A DNA stretch of 64,000 nucleotides, taken from positions 1 to 64,000 of the forward strand of contig DAOMQA010000001.1 in NCBI GenBank assembly GCA_035445085.1. Reading direction: 5' to 3'. Positions 5,298 through 15,754 of this stretch are shown here, in pieces. The stretch is from JBDHXE01 sp035445085. Lineage in GTDB: Bacteria > Bacteroidota > Ignavibacteria > Kapaibacteriales > UBA2268. The notes below the pieces were generated by a model. It ran no database searches. It had not been told where the DNA came from and worked only from the letters and a program-made list of their open reading frames with translations. Numbering within the stretch: the stretch's first letter is position 1; every line of letters begins with the position of its first letter. The position numbers and the translations under genes are program-made.

Positions 5298-7754
5298 CTA
5301 TTTCAAAAATTCGTAATCATAAACTTTTGGTACAATTTTAGTTGTAAGGCTTTTTAGTGCTTCACGTAAATTACCTATGAGTGTGATATATTTTTCGTCT
5401 GTACTTTTTGTATTCATTCTTCCTTTGTCGTTACGCCCTTGGAAATACTCTCGAATATCGTATAAATTAGCGTTTGCTTTTATTGCATTGAAAGAATGAT
5501 AATATTGCCAGAGTTCACGCCCTGCATCAAAAGCGGCTGTTGCTTCGGCTGAAAATTGTAGCATCTTGTTTGAACCTTGATTGTTATAATTTCCTTGATT
5601 ATCAAGGCTACTATTATCTGGAGAATTAAATAAATTATCCGAATTATGCTGTAACATTGCAACTTTACCCTTAATAAAATCAGTCATAAAATTACTTTCA
5701 AACTTTTCTTTGGCGTTTACTTCTTGCTCGGTAAAGGGGATCCAATGGTTGATACCAAATTTTGATTGTATATTGTTGTTAAAAAGAGTGTAAGCTAAAC
5801 AATCATTTTGAAATTCACTATCCACTTTCCAGCCATCGTTGGGATATAAAAATTGGTCACGGTCGTTGAGCCAAGTGGCTTCAATTGCTTTGCGAACAGA
5901 AAAATAAATTGAAACTGGAATTAAATTATCCGCTGTAATTCTTGTATGTCGCCCACCTCTTTTCCAATTTTCTTTTTCTTCATTATCAATAAAAATCATT
6001 CGTTGATTTTGAAAGTCGTTCCCAACGGAGGCCATATGACCAATACAGTTAGTAAAAATCTTTTTTGAATTTATTTCAAGCCAATCGCTTATATATTTTG
6101 ATGTATACGTTGAAATTCTTTTAGTACCAATAAAATTGGCGTTTTTATCGTAAATGTCTGCAATTATATTTTTAAAAACTTCTTTCTTCCCTGTGTCCCA
6201 AATCTTAAAACCAATGGGAAAATTTCCTTTCACATTATCAAAAGTATCTGCTGGTACCAAAAATATTTTTTCGAGCTTTGCTTGATAAAAATCACGAAAA
6301 TCAGAGAAATTTGGTGCTTGCAAATTTTTCAACTTTGAGAAATTTGCAAGCACACTGTTAGGTATTTCTTGGTATATTCTTATCAAAAATTGGGCAAACA
6401 ATTCACTGCTTGCCTTTCCCATTATAGTTTGATATTTGCTATGTATATTACTTATGTGCACATTCCTTCTACCAATTCCCCGAACATTGTCACCTTCCGC
6501 GTAAGGTGGGTTGATATAAATAATTAATTTTTTACGTTTTTCTTCACTATTAATAATATCTTGCAAGCCTTGTGGCAGTTTAGTAAACTCATCATTCAAA
6601 AAATCGAACTGGAAAACGTGGCTTTCCAACAAGTTTGCGCCGTGTTTTATACGATCGTGCATTACGTTGACATCTGCTTGGTCAAGGGTGCTTGCCCAAA
6701 TATTATATTTATTGGTTAAGCCAGCAAGCAGGTTGCCTGTGCCAGCAGCACAATCCCAAACGTAATATTCGTCTTGCCAATTTTCCCCCAAATAACCAGT
6801 AAGGTATTTTTGTGAAAGCTCCACCCATATGCGTGGAGTAAAAAATGCACCCTTTCGTTCTCTAATATCTTGCGGTACCAGTAAATCTCTTCGCTCTATT
6901 ATATAGCTTTGAAATTCTTTTATAGGGGGGCGTTTGTAGCGTTTCCAAAATTGTTGATACGTTTCTTTAGCTTTTATATTAATAGTCGCATCAAACATTT
7001 GTTTTATATTTTCTTTGGCAATTTTATAGCCTTGATTTTGAAAAATAACAAATAGGTTTTCTCTAATACTTAGATCGTCTTCTATTTTCGCCGTATCCTT
7101 GTCATCAACAAACAAATCGGCTAAATAAAAATCACTGTCTAAAATATTTGCTTTTTTAAGCTCGCCCCAATTTACATCAATGATTGGCTTTATAAGTTCA
7201 AGCCAGCGCAAATAAATTGGTATAAAATTATTTTTATCAATTCTAACTTTGCTTGTTTCTGTAGCTTTAGCAATATTATTATCAATGAAAGCTTTTAAAT
7301 CTTTTTCATCTTTTATATAATCATAAACATAGCTACTCTGCTCCAAATTAGCTTCAATACGTTCTTTGATTAATTTAAATTCTCTTGTTTCGTGGTTGCT
7401 TGGCGTTACATTCCAATTAAAATCGTTTAGGTAAAAAATCTCTTGAACGCTAATATACGGAATAAAGGCAATTTTCCTAAAGTCAAACGCTCCTAAAAAG
7501 GCAGGAGGCAAAGTTTTGTCAAAAGCTCGGGCTTTGCCAATTGTCAAAATAAGTTGCACAAACATAGTGGCAATATCAAAGTCCCCCGTTTTAGATTCTG
7601 CCCAGAGCAATGGTAACCGACCCAAAATATTATTTTGCTTCGGAAAAACAGTAAAGTCAATATTACCAATTATTGCTGTTGTATCAAATGCCTTAAACCA
7701 CTCGGCTCCAACTTTATTTTTTAGCTCCTCTTCTCGTATATTTTTGTATTTCAT
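5298..7754 (-). CDS. Single-chain type IIG-like restriction-modification enzyme (N6-adenine methylase)
   Basis: An 818-aa protein. Methylase motifs are clear: motif X KGAFFTP (301-307), motif I VWDCAAGTGNL (332-342) with the SAM-binding glycines, and motif IV NPPY (415-418), which marks an N6-adenine methyltransferase. The first 60 residues carry a PD-(D/E)xK-like arrangement (NID33FTV then WAE53SK55), the pattern of fused nuclease domains in type IIG enzymes. The C-terminal third would hold target recognition. No separate restriction gene lies nearby, which fits an all-in-one enzyme. It sits at the right edge of the toxin/TA patch and is likely phage defence. An orphan methylase is the alternative if the N-terminal domain is not catalytic. 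Confidence 0.75.
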   Translation of the reverse strand: MKYKNIREEELKNKVGAEWFKAFDTTAIIGNIDFTVFPKQNNILGRLPLLWAESKTGDFDIATMFVQLILTIGKARAFDKTLPPAFLGAFDFRKIAFIPYISVQEIFYLNDFNWNVTPSNHETREFKLIKERIEANLEQSSYVYDYIKDEKDLKAFIDNNIAKATETSKVRIDKNNFIPIYLRWLELIKPIIDVNWGELKKANILDSDFYLADLFVDDKDTAKIEDDLSIRENLFVIFQNQGYKIAKENIKQMFDATINIKAKETYQQFWKRYKRPPIKEFQSYIIERRDLLVPQDIRERKGAFFTPRIWVELSQKYLTGYLGENWQDEYYVWDCAAGTGNLLAGLTNKYNIWASTLDQADVNVMHDRIKHGANLLESHVFQFDFLNDEFTKLPQGLQDIINSEEKRKKLIIYINPPYAEGDNVRGIGRRNVHISNIHSKYQTIMGKASSELFAQFLIRIYQEIPNSVLANFSKLKNLQAPNFSDFRDFYQAKLEKIFLVPADTFDNVKGNFPIGFKIWDTGKKEVFKNIIADIYDKNANFIGTKRISTYTSKYISDWLEINSKKIFTNCIGHMASVGNDFQNQRMIFIDNEEKENWKRGGRHTRITADNLIPVSIYFSVRKAIEATWLNDRDQFLYPNDGWKVDSEFQNDCLAYTLFNNNIQSKFGINHWIPFTEQEVNAKEKFESNFMTDFIKGKVAMLQHNSDNLFNSPDNSSLDNQGNYNNQGSNKMLQFSAEATAAFDAGRELWQYYHSFNAIKANANLYDIREYFQGRNDKGRMNTKSTDEKYITLIGNLREALKSLTTKIVPKVYDYEFLK

Positions 7755-7832
7755 TAATTGCTAATTTCCTACGTATGATGCTATTGTTCTATAATTATTT
7801 CTATTCATATATAGAGCAATATAATTTTAATT

Positions 7833-8306
7833 TTATTTATTAGTATCTCTTAAATAAAATATATAATTAGATTTTGGCGGTTCTATATCCAATTGCCTTA
7901 ATAATAATGATATTTGGGCGCGGTGGTGAGCTCCGTGAGTAATTATTTGAGTTAAACATTCCAGAACAGTATTTTCGAATGATTCACTTGTTGAAACTTT
8001 ATATTCTACTGTTTGTTTAAAATCGCTTGGCGATAATACATTAACATAATATAATGATTCTATATAAAGCTGTTGATTAATCTCACTTAGCATTTGATTT
8101 GCATGAACATCCCAAAGTTTAAATCTTGAAAATTTCTTTTGCAATCTGCATAACCAAATATTATGAGAATTTAGAACATGCGAGAACAATTTATTAATTT
8201 TAGTATTCTCTATGTTATTTTCTATCATCTCTTTAATATATAAATTGTTGGCATATTTATTATACTCGAACATTTCTAAAAAATAGTCATTCATATTTAA
8301 CCTCAT
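7833..8306 (-). CDS. DinB-family protein (four-helix metal-binding fold)
   Basis: A 157-aa DinB/YfiT-like protein. The three metal-ligand histidines of the family fit H43/H48 in the first conserved helix (FSHVLNSHNIWLCRL) and HGAHHRAQISLLLRQL near the C-terminus. Family members include bacillithiol- or mycothiol-dependent transferases, and this genome encodes BshC, so a thiol-transferase role is possible. The gene overlaps the end of the upstream C25 protease gene by four bases, so it is translated with it. The in-frame ATG at residue 5 (MNDYFLEMF) is an alternative start. Confidence 0.7.
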   Translation of the reverse strand: MRLNMNDYFLEMFEYNKYANNLYIKEMIENNIENTKINKLFSHVLNSHNIWLCRLQKKFSRFKLWDVHANQMLSEINQQLYIESLYYVNVLSPSDFKQTVEYKVSTSESFENTVLECLTQIITHGAHHRAQISLLLRQLDIEPPKSNYIFYLRDTNK

Positions 8307-11300
8307 TTAATTATAATAAATTTCCCATATTTGGGCTCTACGTAATATCTGCTTCTTATATATACTACATAGAAATATACGTTTGAAGATAAAGAATTGT
8401 TGTAATAATCTTTTAGTTGAAAATTTATATTATTATTTCCAATTTCAATTTTTTGCTTAATAGAATTTACCTTTGTTCCAGTCATATCATAAATATCAAT
8501 AAAAGCTTCGGCGTCACTATCTGGCGCTTTGTATTTGAGTGCAAACTGAATATTATCAATTGCTGGGTTAGGATATACTATATAATCTAATATTTCGGCA
8601 TTATACAATGAGGTTCTTGCAGAAGTGTAGATAGTATCCCTATTCATTTCAGCATCATAATAGTAGATTATAATAGAAATATCTTCATATTGCATAGAAT
8701 CTGGTCTAAATGTAAAAATTGCCTTTAAATTAGTGCCATTATTAATACTTTCAAATTTACTACTCAATGTACGCTGAAATGGGTGCAAGTAGCCATTAAC
8801 TCTAACTGTTATACAATTTGAGTCTATTATCTGAAGAGGTGAATTGTCGTATAATTCTATTTTAAATTCTGGCAATCTTGTAATATAATCATCTTTTTGA
8901 TGTAGTTTATTATCTATATATAGTTTAATGCTTGGCTTTGTTGTATCTTTACGCGTAATTAGCTCTAAGCTTGTGTTATTATTGAAATAATATTGTTCTT
9001 TAGGGTATTCTTCTTTATTCAAACTTATAAAGATAGGATTTAGCTTCTGTAGGTAGTCAGTTTGGATTATTACTTGGCTACTTTGCTTAGTATCAGATTT
9101 TAAGCCGTTAAATTTTACGTTATACTGATAAGGTAATTGTGTGCCATTATCTATAGTCAAATTAGTATTAACAGAGTCTACGTTACTTCGTAAAGATAAA
9201 TTTCTCACTGCTATATCTATAATAGAAGGTTCTCCACGTAATTGCTCATTATTAATAATCTTACTTTCCGACTTAACAATTGCCAATTCGTCTACAGGGA
9301 CAAAATCAGTAGTAATTGATGATATACCTAACATTTCACTTTCTATAAGTTTTTTTACAGAGGAATCTTTGGTAATGTATTTACACTCTACTTGAATAAA
9401 TGGAAACTTGCTTGCGTCGAGGGCGCTTATATCTAAAGGTTCAGTATATATTACTTCTTTAAAAAGTTCTACCTTGTTTGTGGTAGATATACCGTACACT
9501 TTAACATTTAAATAATAGTTATCTGTATCAAATTTCCCATTTATATATAGTTTATTCCACTGCCGTGCCTCACCAATTTTTTTAGTAGTAAACTCCCCAT
9601 TACTATCGAATAAGAATATTTCGCCTTGTGTGGTTGCAGAATCGCCGCTTACGTTTACATCTTCATAAATCGTACCTTGCTTTGCTCCTTTATATCCTAT
9701 CATAGTAAATGAAGTATTAAAATGCTCGTCATCGTGGTCAATTTTTAGAGTGTCTACAATATAAGAGCCATAACTACGAAGAACGGAGAATAGAGAATCT
9801 ATTGAGCCATCATTAGGGTTTTCTGCCAAAATTTTAAAATAGACTGGCAAACGAAAGGCGCCATGGCTTGTGCCTAAAACAAGATAATCATTCTCCCCTA
9901 CTGAATCTCTTAAGAATCGTACTAAATCAACAGATACTGAATCTCTATACCAATTACTAGGTGGGTGGCTTGCATCTTTTCCCCATGTATCATATAGTCT
10001 ATACTTTGTAGTTATACCATTTGGCGTACTACTGAAAACCCCTACACTAAAACCTCTATCATGGAAACCTTGTACAAAGACGTGTTCCCCTACTTCCATA
10101 TCAATATATGGTCTAACTATAAATACCATATTAGTATCGTAAATCCCACCAGCAGAAAGCGTTTTAAATGGAATAGAATACCTTTTTAATTTTAATACAC
10201 TATCTTTAGTATCATATTCAAGATGTTGGCTATTTTCAAAATTGACATTTTCCTTTGTATGTAATTGATAGCTAATTTTATCCTTCGATATATTATCAAC
10301 TAAATTAATAGGGACTGATATAAATTCACTTTCTTTGCCGTCAATTTTGCTTTTGGAGCGGGCAGAAATAATATAGGATGCTAATTCATACTTAGATAAA
10401 TCTGGCACCCAATCTACAAAGTCCTCATTAATTATAAATTCGCTTAAATTATCAATAGAATTAGCAGAATAGAGTAAATTATGTGTATCATCAGCTATTG
10501 AAAAATAATAATCATATAAAAGATTATTACCCAGTGGATTTAGTATTCTAACTTTCGCACTATTTCGGCTTAAATCCCAATTTGCTTGCGGATCTAAGAA
10601 AATAACGCCATCTTTATATACTTCTATTTTGAACGTTAAAGTATTATTATCCCTACTCTCTTCATCTAACAAACTATCGGGGTCAATCAAAATTTCAATA
10701 TAATGTGTACCGGGCTTATCTTTTATAGCAAATTTAAATTCAAAATCCTTAAAACTACATAAATCCTTAAAATATAGCGAGTTAGTGTCCATATTATCGT
10801 TGTAACTTCTAATACATCTTAGCTCAAAGTATGTGTTCATATTATAACCATAATTGAGCAACTTACCCTTTATAGATATTATATTATCTTTATCGGTTGC
10901 TTGTTTGGTTGCTCCATCAATAGTAATGTTAATATTATCTTGATTAAGGTATGGGTCGTTTTTTTTAGCAAACCGGAAACGGGTAAGCGGGTCTCCTAAT
11001 AAGCTGAAATGATATAAAGTAAATAATTGATAGGAATTTTTAGCCATCTTGGTTTTGCCATAATAGAAAATTTCGCCAAGATTCCTCTCTTTTCTAAGTG
11101 TATCCCCTATTAATTTAATCATTTCTGATGTAATATAATTATGCTCCCCAACAAATCCTAATGTAGTCGATCCCATCACTCCAATAAAACCTTTATCAGG
11201 TACCAATAGATATTCTTCATTTCTACAAGTAATCAAATTGGGTTCAGCAAAGGCGCCCGTATTACATGATATAGTGGATAGTAGTCCATATTTTTGGTTG

Positions 11301-14062
11301 TTATTTAGACTAAATGCACTCCAACCATCTAATTCAAATATTTCGGAAGCAGCGTGCCCAATATAAATTGTCCAAATATTTCCTTTATTTATTTTTTCTC
11401 TTATTTCACTGCCTTGACTAGATGATGTTGGAGTATTTGCGTCTTTACGAACGTAGTCATAGTTATTACAATAAGTAGAATTTGTAATATAATCTTTATA
11501 AAAATTGCCAATATAATTATAGAATAAATTTCGTTCACCTGTGTCCATCCCACCGGTTAAAAATAAATATCTTTTCATCCATTCTGATGGTGGTATCGTA
11601 TCATATTGTATTAATTTATTTACTACGTTATTAGCTTCCTCATTAGATTTAATTGATATTCTACCTACGTATATCTCGGGGTCAAAATCACCTTCTCCAT
11701 CTAACAAGCCATACCAGAAATCGCTTACTGGGTTACCATACGCTGGCATATAGTTATTACTTATTGAATTTAAAGTTAATTTTCGCGGGTCCCAAGTAGC
11801 ATCACCTACTAAAGTTAAGTATTTTGGCAAATCCTTATTTGAATTATAATAGTATTGAAGGTAATTTTTAATTGCGTGTGGCGATTCGTTTCCATAATTA
11901 AATTGGTTATAAATATCTTCGACATCAATTTGCTTTACTTTAATATTTTGACTTTTTTCTCTATAGCTCTTTAGCTTAGAGATTGCTGAATAAAAATTCT
12001 TATGCGTAATATATATAGCTTTAATGCTATCCTCAAGATTATATAAATTTGTTTTTGATACAATCACAGGACTAACATTTTCTGCAGATAGCATATCAGT
12101 AGTATAAATTTTTGAATTAGAGCTTGAGTTTGAGCTTAAATTTATTATATAAGAAAAGGTATTAGCTATTGGAGAACTAAAAGATTGAGATAATCTTGCT
12201 AAATTATCCGTTTTATATATTTCACTCTTTGTGTTACTACCATATATGTTAGCAAAAATCCAGTTCCCATTTAAGTTAGCTAAATCGGCAGTTGCTCCTA
12301 AATTTTGTATAATCTGATTAATACTAGGATTATTTTGTGCTTTCCCAGCATTCGCTACCAACACAACGGAATTTTGTGGCAAATTTTTAAATATATCTAT
12401 TATTTCATTAAGATTTGTTTTAGAATTATAATAAATAAATTCTTTGTAGTCTGGCGCTTTGTTAATAAAGAAATGGTAAGCCTCTCCATTAGCACTTATA
12501 AGGCTATCGTTAATACCTAAAGCTACAAAGTTAGAATTTGTTAGATCTGCTGTCATTCTAACATAAAACGCAGCGCTATCGGAATTAGCAAAGCCAATAT
12601 TATTATTATCGGGATTAATTACAATCAGTTTATTAGATTTATAATTATGCAGCTTAATGTTTTTACTTTGATTAGCTTCAAGTTCAAAATTTAGTCCACC
12701 ATTATCAGCGACAGCACGAACATTACCATATATATTAAAATAATCAGCTAATAAACTTGAGTTCGTAGTTGAATACATTTGTTTATGGATAGCTTTAAAC
12801 AAATTATGCCCTACATACAAATCGCTACTCTTAATATCAATTTCTAGAGAATCTTTACTATAACCTGAAAATTTACTTTCATTACTCTTTTTGCCATTAA
12901 TATCAAATATTAAATCATAATGCGTAATTCTTTGAGGTAATAAATCAAAAGGATTTAAAGAATCTTGTAAAGATTGATAAAATAATTTAATTTTTAATGG
13001 CTCATTTTCTTCAAAAAGTGGATTAATACTTTGGTAAGTTAATAAAAAATCACCTGGCGTAGTATCATTAGGCAAGCCATTTCTTTTAGGTGTTAAAATG
13101 CTCCAGAACCAGCCTTCTCCCCATACCGTTCTTGTATCAAAATGATTACTCTTTTCTATTTGATTTATAAAATAATCACTTATAAACTGTGTACCAGTAC
13201 TATACTTTAAATCCTTTTCAATATGCTTATCAATCAATATTTTCTCTGTAATAGCACCTGATTTATAGGAAATATCTATATCGTTTAGCCTTTGCTTAGT
13301 TATATTTGTTTCTAAGGTTATAAAAAATGCTTCTTTATTAGTATAGTTTTCAAAATATGTAGTATCCCCATAAGCTCTGCTCCCCATAAATATTATAGTA
13401 TCATTCTCATTAATTATATTATCTTTATCAATAATATAGATAGGTACTTGCTTGCCTCTTTGATATAATACTAAATCATCAATATTATGATTCTTCCAAT
13501 TTGGCATAAGCTCAATAATATTTTTCATCAATATTATCGCTGGAGCATCTTTAGTGGTAAATAATTTTAGGTAATCATTCTCAGGTTTGAACCAGGTATT
13601 ATTCTGTAAGTCATTTATAATTAGCTTCTGCTTTAGCTGCGGTATTTGTTCCTTATTAATAAAATCGTCATAAAAAGCCTCATCGTCAAAGCCTTTTAAG
13701 TTTATCTCTTTTTTAAGTAAATTAAGATTAATTCTAAGTTTAAGCTCCGACTTAATCAATTTTATTGAACTTGCTTTTATGGCTATATCTACATAATTTA
13801 CTTTTCTGATAATTCCATAACTTGTTGTAAAAGAAATTTCTTTGTTAGAAGATTCTATTTTTGGTAATGCTTTATCTACTGCCACTCTAAAGTAATACGA
13901 GCTATCAATCGGGTTATATTTATCAGATAGTACATATTTGCCATTTAAATTATTATATAAAATAATATCAACATTATTATTGTTGGTATTAAAATTATAT
14001 GTCTGTGAAAATAATAGTACTGTAGAACAGAATAACGAAAATATATTTATGAATAATTTCAT
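8303..14062 (-). CDS. C25 (gingipain-family) cysteine protease secreted by T9SS
   Basis: A 1919-aa secreted protein. It opens with a signal peptide (MKLFINIFSLFCSTVLLFSQ). The peptidase C25 domain spans roughly residues 690-1010, with the catalytic histidine at 903 (YIGHAASEIFELDGW) and cysteine at 933 (LSTISCNTGAF); the spacing of 30 is close to that of gingipains. Metal-site-like DGEGDFDPEIYVGR lies upstream. Long beta-rich regions flank it, and the last 90 residues are a type A T9SS sorting domain (VYPNP at about 1830, then IDIYDMTG). The PorU sortase is also a C25 enzyme but lacks this sorting tail, so this is more likely a T9SS cargo protease. It is one of the largest genes here and overlaps the DinB-family gene by four bases. 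Confidence 0.85.
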   Translation of the reverse strand: MKLFINIFSLFCSTVLLFSQTYNFNTNNNNVDIILYNNLNGKYVLSDKYNPIDSSYYFRVAVDKALPKIESSNKEISFTTSYGIIRKVNYVDIAIKASSIKLIKSELKLRINLNLLKKEINLKGFDDEAFYDDFINKEQIPQLKQKLIINDLQNNTWFKPENDYLKLFTTKDAPAIILMKNIIELMPNWKNHNIDDLVLYQRGKQVPIYIIDKDNIINENDTIIFMGSRAYGDTTYFENYTNKEAFFITLETNITKQRLNDIDISYKSGAITEKILIDKHIEKDLKYSTGTQFISDYFINQIEKSNHFDTRTVWGEGWFWSILTPKRNGLPNDTTPGDFLLTYQSINPLFEENEPLKIKLFYQSLQDSLNPFDLLPQRITHYDLIFDINGKKSNESKFSGYSKDSLEIDIKSSDLYVGHNLFKAIHKQMYSTTNSSLLADYFNIYGNVRAVADNGGLNFELEANQSKNIKLHNYKSNKLIVINPDNNNIGFANSDSAAFYVRMTADLTNSNFVALGINDSLISANGEAYHFFINKAPDYKEFIYYNSKTNLNEIIDIFKNLPQNSVVLVANAGKAQNNPSINQIIQNLGATADLANLNGNWIFANIYGSNTKSEIYKTDNLARLSQSFSSPIANTFSYIINLSSNSSSNSKIYTTDMLSAENVSPVIVSKTNLYNLEDSIKAIYITHKNFYSAISKLKSYREKSQNIKVKQIDVEDIYNQFNYGNESPHAIKNYLQYYYNSNKDLPKYLTLVGDATWDPRKLTLNSISNNYMPAYGNPVSDFWYGLLDGEGDFDPEIYVGRISIKSNEEANNVVNKLIQYDTIPPSEWMKRYLFLTGGMDTGERNLFYNYIGNFYKDYITNSTYCNNYDYVRKDANTPTSSSQGSEIREKINKGNIWTIYIGHAASEIFELDGWSAFSLNNNQKYGLLSTISCNTGAFAEPNLITCRNEEYLLVPDKGFIGVMGSTTLGFVGEHNYITSEMIKLIGDTLRKERNLGEIFYYGKTKMAKNSYQLFTLYHFSLLGDPLTRFRFAKKNDPYLNQDNINITIDGATKQATDKDNIISIKGKLLNYGYNMNTYFELRCIRSYNDNMDTNSLYFKDLCSFKDFEFKFAIKDKPGTHYIEILIDPDSLLDEESRDNNTLTFKIEVYKDGVIFLDPQANWDLSRNSAKVRILNPLGNNLLYDYYFSIADDTHNLLYSANSIDNLSEFIINEDFVDWVPDLSKYELASYIISARSKSKIDGKESEFISVPINLVDNISKDKISYQLHTKENVNFENSQHLEYDTKDSVLKLKRYSIPFKTLSAGGIYDTNMVFIVRPYIDMEVGEHVFVQGFHDRGFSVGVFSSTPNGITTKYRLYDTWGKDASHPPSNWYRDSVSVDLVRFLRDSVGENDYLVLGTSHGAFRLPVYFKILAENPNDGSIDSLFSVLRSYGSYIVDTLKIDHDDEHFNTSFTMIGYKGAKQGTIYEDVNVSGDSATTQGEIFLFDSNGEFTTKKIGEARQWNKLYINGKFDTDNYYLNVKVYGISTTNKVELFKEVIYTEPLDISALDASKFPFIQVECKYITKDSSVKKLIESEMLGISSITTDFVPVDELAIVKSESKIINNEQLRGEPSIIDIAVRNLSLRSNVDSVNTNLTIDNGTQLPYQYNVKFNGLKSDTKQSSQVIIQTDYLQKLNPIFISLNKEEYPKEQYYFNNNTSLELITRKDTTKPSIKLYIDNKLHQKDDYITRLPEFKIELYDNSPLQIIDSNCITVRVNGYLHPFQRTLSSKFESINNGTNLKAIFTFRPDSMQYEDISIIIYYYDAEMNRDTIYTSARTSLYNAEILDYIVYPNPAIDNIQFALKYKAPDSDAEAFIDIYDMTGTKVNSIKQKIEIGNNNINFQLKDYYNNSLSSNVYFYVVYIRSRYYVEPKYGKFIIIK

Positions 14063-14137
14063 ATTTGCCTTTAATAATCTGATTATTAGACTAAACGAAA
14101 TAATTCTAATTGTATTAAAGTATGTATATTAGAAAAA

Positions 14138-14167
14138 AAACCGCTAATTGTATTAATTAACGGTTTT
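14138..14167. terminator. Stem-loop terminator
   Basis: AAAACCG and CGGTTTT form the ends of a hairpin in the gap between the unknown membrane protein gene (ending at 14192) and the C25 protease gene. It terminates the upstream minus-strand gene. Confidence 0.6.
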
Positions 14168-14191
14168 AAATTTATTTGTAATTAAAATTTA

Positions 14192-15547
14192 CTATCTGCC
14201 ACCATATTGTTTTTGTCTATTTTGGTGATTTTCTTCTTTCAGAGTAAATAATAATTTTTTACTAATTTCATCAGCAATAGCTCTTTGAACTTGGTCGCCT
14301 GAAGTCATATATTCTTCAATAGCAGTTTCTACTCTAGTTCTGATAATTTCAGCTGTATTACCTACTAAAGCGTTAGCCAATTGGTGTATATCGACTTGTT
14401 GGCTACGCAATGCTTCAAGCTGACTGCGGTTAGCATCTTCCATTTTCTTTAACATTTTGTCCATTCTTTCTTCTTCTTCAGTATACATCAAAGTTAAAGC
14501 AAGAAGTGAAAGCATCGTAAATTCAAGTGTAATAGCTAATAAGATAAATGATGGACGAGCAGCAGGAATGAATTTAAGACCACGAATACCAACGGCAACG
14601 ATAAGTAATGCTGCACCGCCGTAAGCCAAGCCAGTTACAACGTTTGAGTACTTTTCTGTAAAGTGGTGAGCCATGTATAAACGGAATCCTTTCATTGCTT
14701 GTAATCTATTTCTTCTCCAGATTAAAGCATTTTTAATATCTTTTATCTCGATAACCACGAAATCAGAGAAAAATTCTTTAATTCTATTGTAAATAGCTTC
14801 ATTTCTAAAATATAAAATATCTGTATCATCATCAAACATATCATCGAATTTAGCAGATTGGAAAGGCGAAGCAATGTCTTCAGTCATAGTTCTATCCCAT
14901 ACTAATCTGAAAGATGTCCTCACATCAGCAACGTCTTTTTCTTTTAGTTTATCGTCTGGCATAATTAACAATTCAATAATGTCGTCATTGAAGCCAGTTT
15001 GAACACGAAGTTTTACTTTTGTATCATCAATTTGTTTATCAAAAAGTACTGCAAGGAATCCTATACTTGAAGGCATAAACATTGTTAATAATATAGCTAG
15101 GACAAAAGCAAACACAGCAGACAAGTATGCAAAACCAACATATGGCTCTAATATAATAGCTTCTTCACCTAACACAGGCGCTTTTGCATACCATTCACTT
15201 GTAGTTTTAAAATATCCACTCTCTTTTTCGGTTCTACTTTTGAATGTAAAATCAAAAATATACTCCTTATTATTCATTGCTTCGGATATTTCTTTGCCAG
15301 TTGCTTGTGCGACATTTTCTTTTGAAGTTGAAGCCCACACCAAGCCATTAAATTTTACGAAACCAAGTTTAGTTTGTAATTCTTGCGATGGTTGAAAAAG
15401 TGGAACTACAAATGAAGCAACTAAGTTAGGCATTGCAGAATAGAAAAAGAACCAAAAGAATACAACAAACATACCTACAACCAGTAAAATATGTTGCAGA
15501 CCCAATTTGTGTTTCTTTGTCTTACTAGAAAAATTTTGTATTGTCAT
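14192..15547 (-). CDS. Unrecognised membrane protein with C-terminal coiled coil
   Basis: A 451-aa protein I do not recognise. Membrane segments are predicted near residues 18-50, 136-170, 302-322 and 332-356. Between the first two lies an approximately 85-residue probably extracytoplasmic part, and between the second and third an approximately 130-residue soluble part with an acidic stretch (KFDDMFDDDTD). After the last segment a charged coiled coil runs from about 356 to 440 and ends in a polar QNRQKQYGGR tail. The layout resembles a membrane sensor or scaffold. It is a single-gene unit with its own terminator. A TAATTTTG element lies 14 bases before the start on the minus strand (15561-15568). 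Confidence 0.6.
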   Translation of the reverse strand: MTIQNFSSKTKKHKLGLQHILLVVGMFVVFFWFFFYSAMPNLVASFVVPLFQPSQELQTKLGFVKFNGLVWASTSKENVAQATGKEISEAMNNKEYIFDFTFKSRTEKESGYFKTTSEWYAKAPVLGEEAIILEPYVGFAYLSAVFAFVLAILLTMFMPSSIGFLAVLFDKQIDDTKVKLRVQTGFNDDIIELLIMPDDKLKEKDVADVRTSFRLVWDRTMTEDIASPFQSAKFDDMFDDDTDILYFRNEAIYNRIKEFFSDFVVIEIKDIKNALIWRRNRLQAMKGFRLYMAHHFTEKYSNVVTGLAYGGAALLIVAVGIRGLKFIPAARPSFILLAITLEFTMLSLLALTLMYTEEEERMDKMLKKMEDANRSQLEALRSQQVDIHQLANALVGNTAEIIRTRVETAIEEYMTSGDQVQRAIADEISKKLLFTLKEENHQNRQKQYGGR

Positions 15548-15718
15548 TTGAGCAAACTCCCAAAATTATTAATATATTTTATTATTTAAACTTTATTCAA
15601 TTTTATACTTTATGATACTTTAAAATTACAAAAAATATTTATAATAATCTTAATTTTTTTTCACAATTCTTAAAAATTAAGCTATTTTGAGAAAATAAAA
15701 CTACTATTATAATACATA

Positions 15719-15751
15719 TTGCAATTATTACATTTTATTTTCGTAAATTTG
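15719..15751 (+). promoter_or_regulatory. Bacteroidota-type promoter before the lat leader
   Basis: TAAATTTG at 15744-15751 matches the TAnnTTTG -7 element, with TTG at 15719-15721, 22 bases upstream. The expected transcript start falls near 15757, giving a leader of about 230 bases before the lysine transaminase start. Confidence 0.5.
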
Positions 15752-15754
15752 ACT

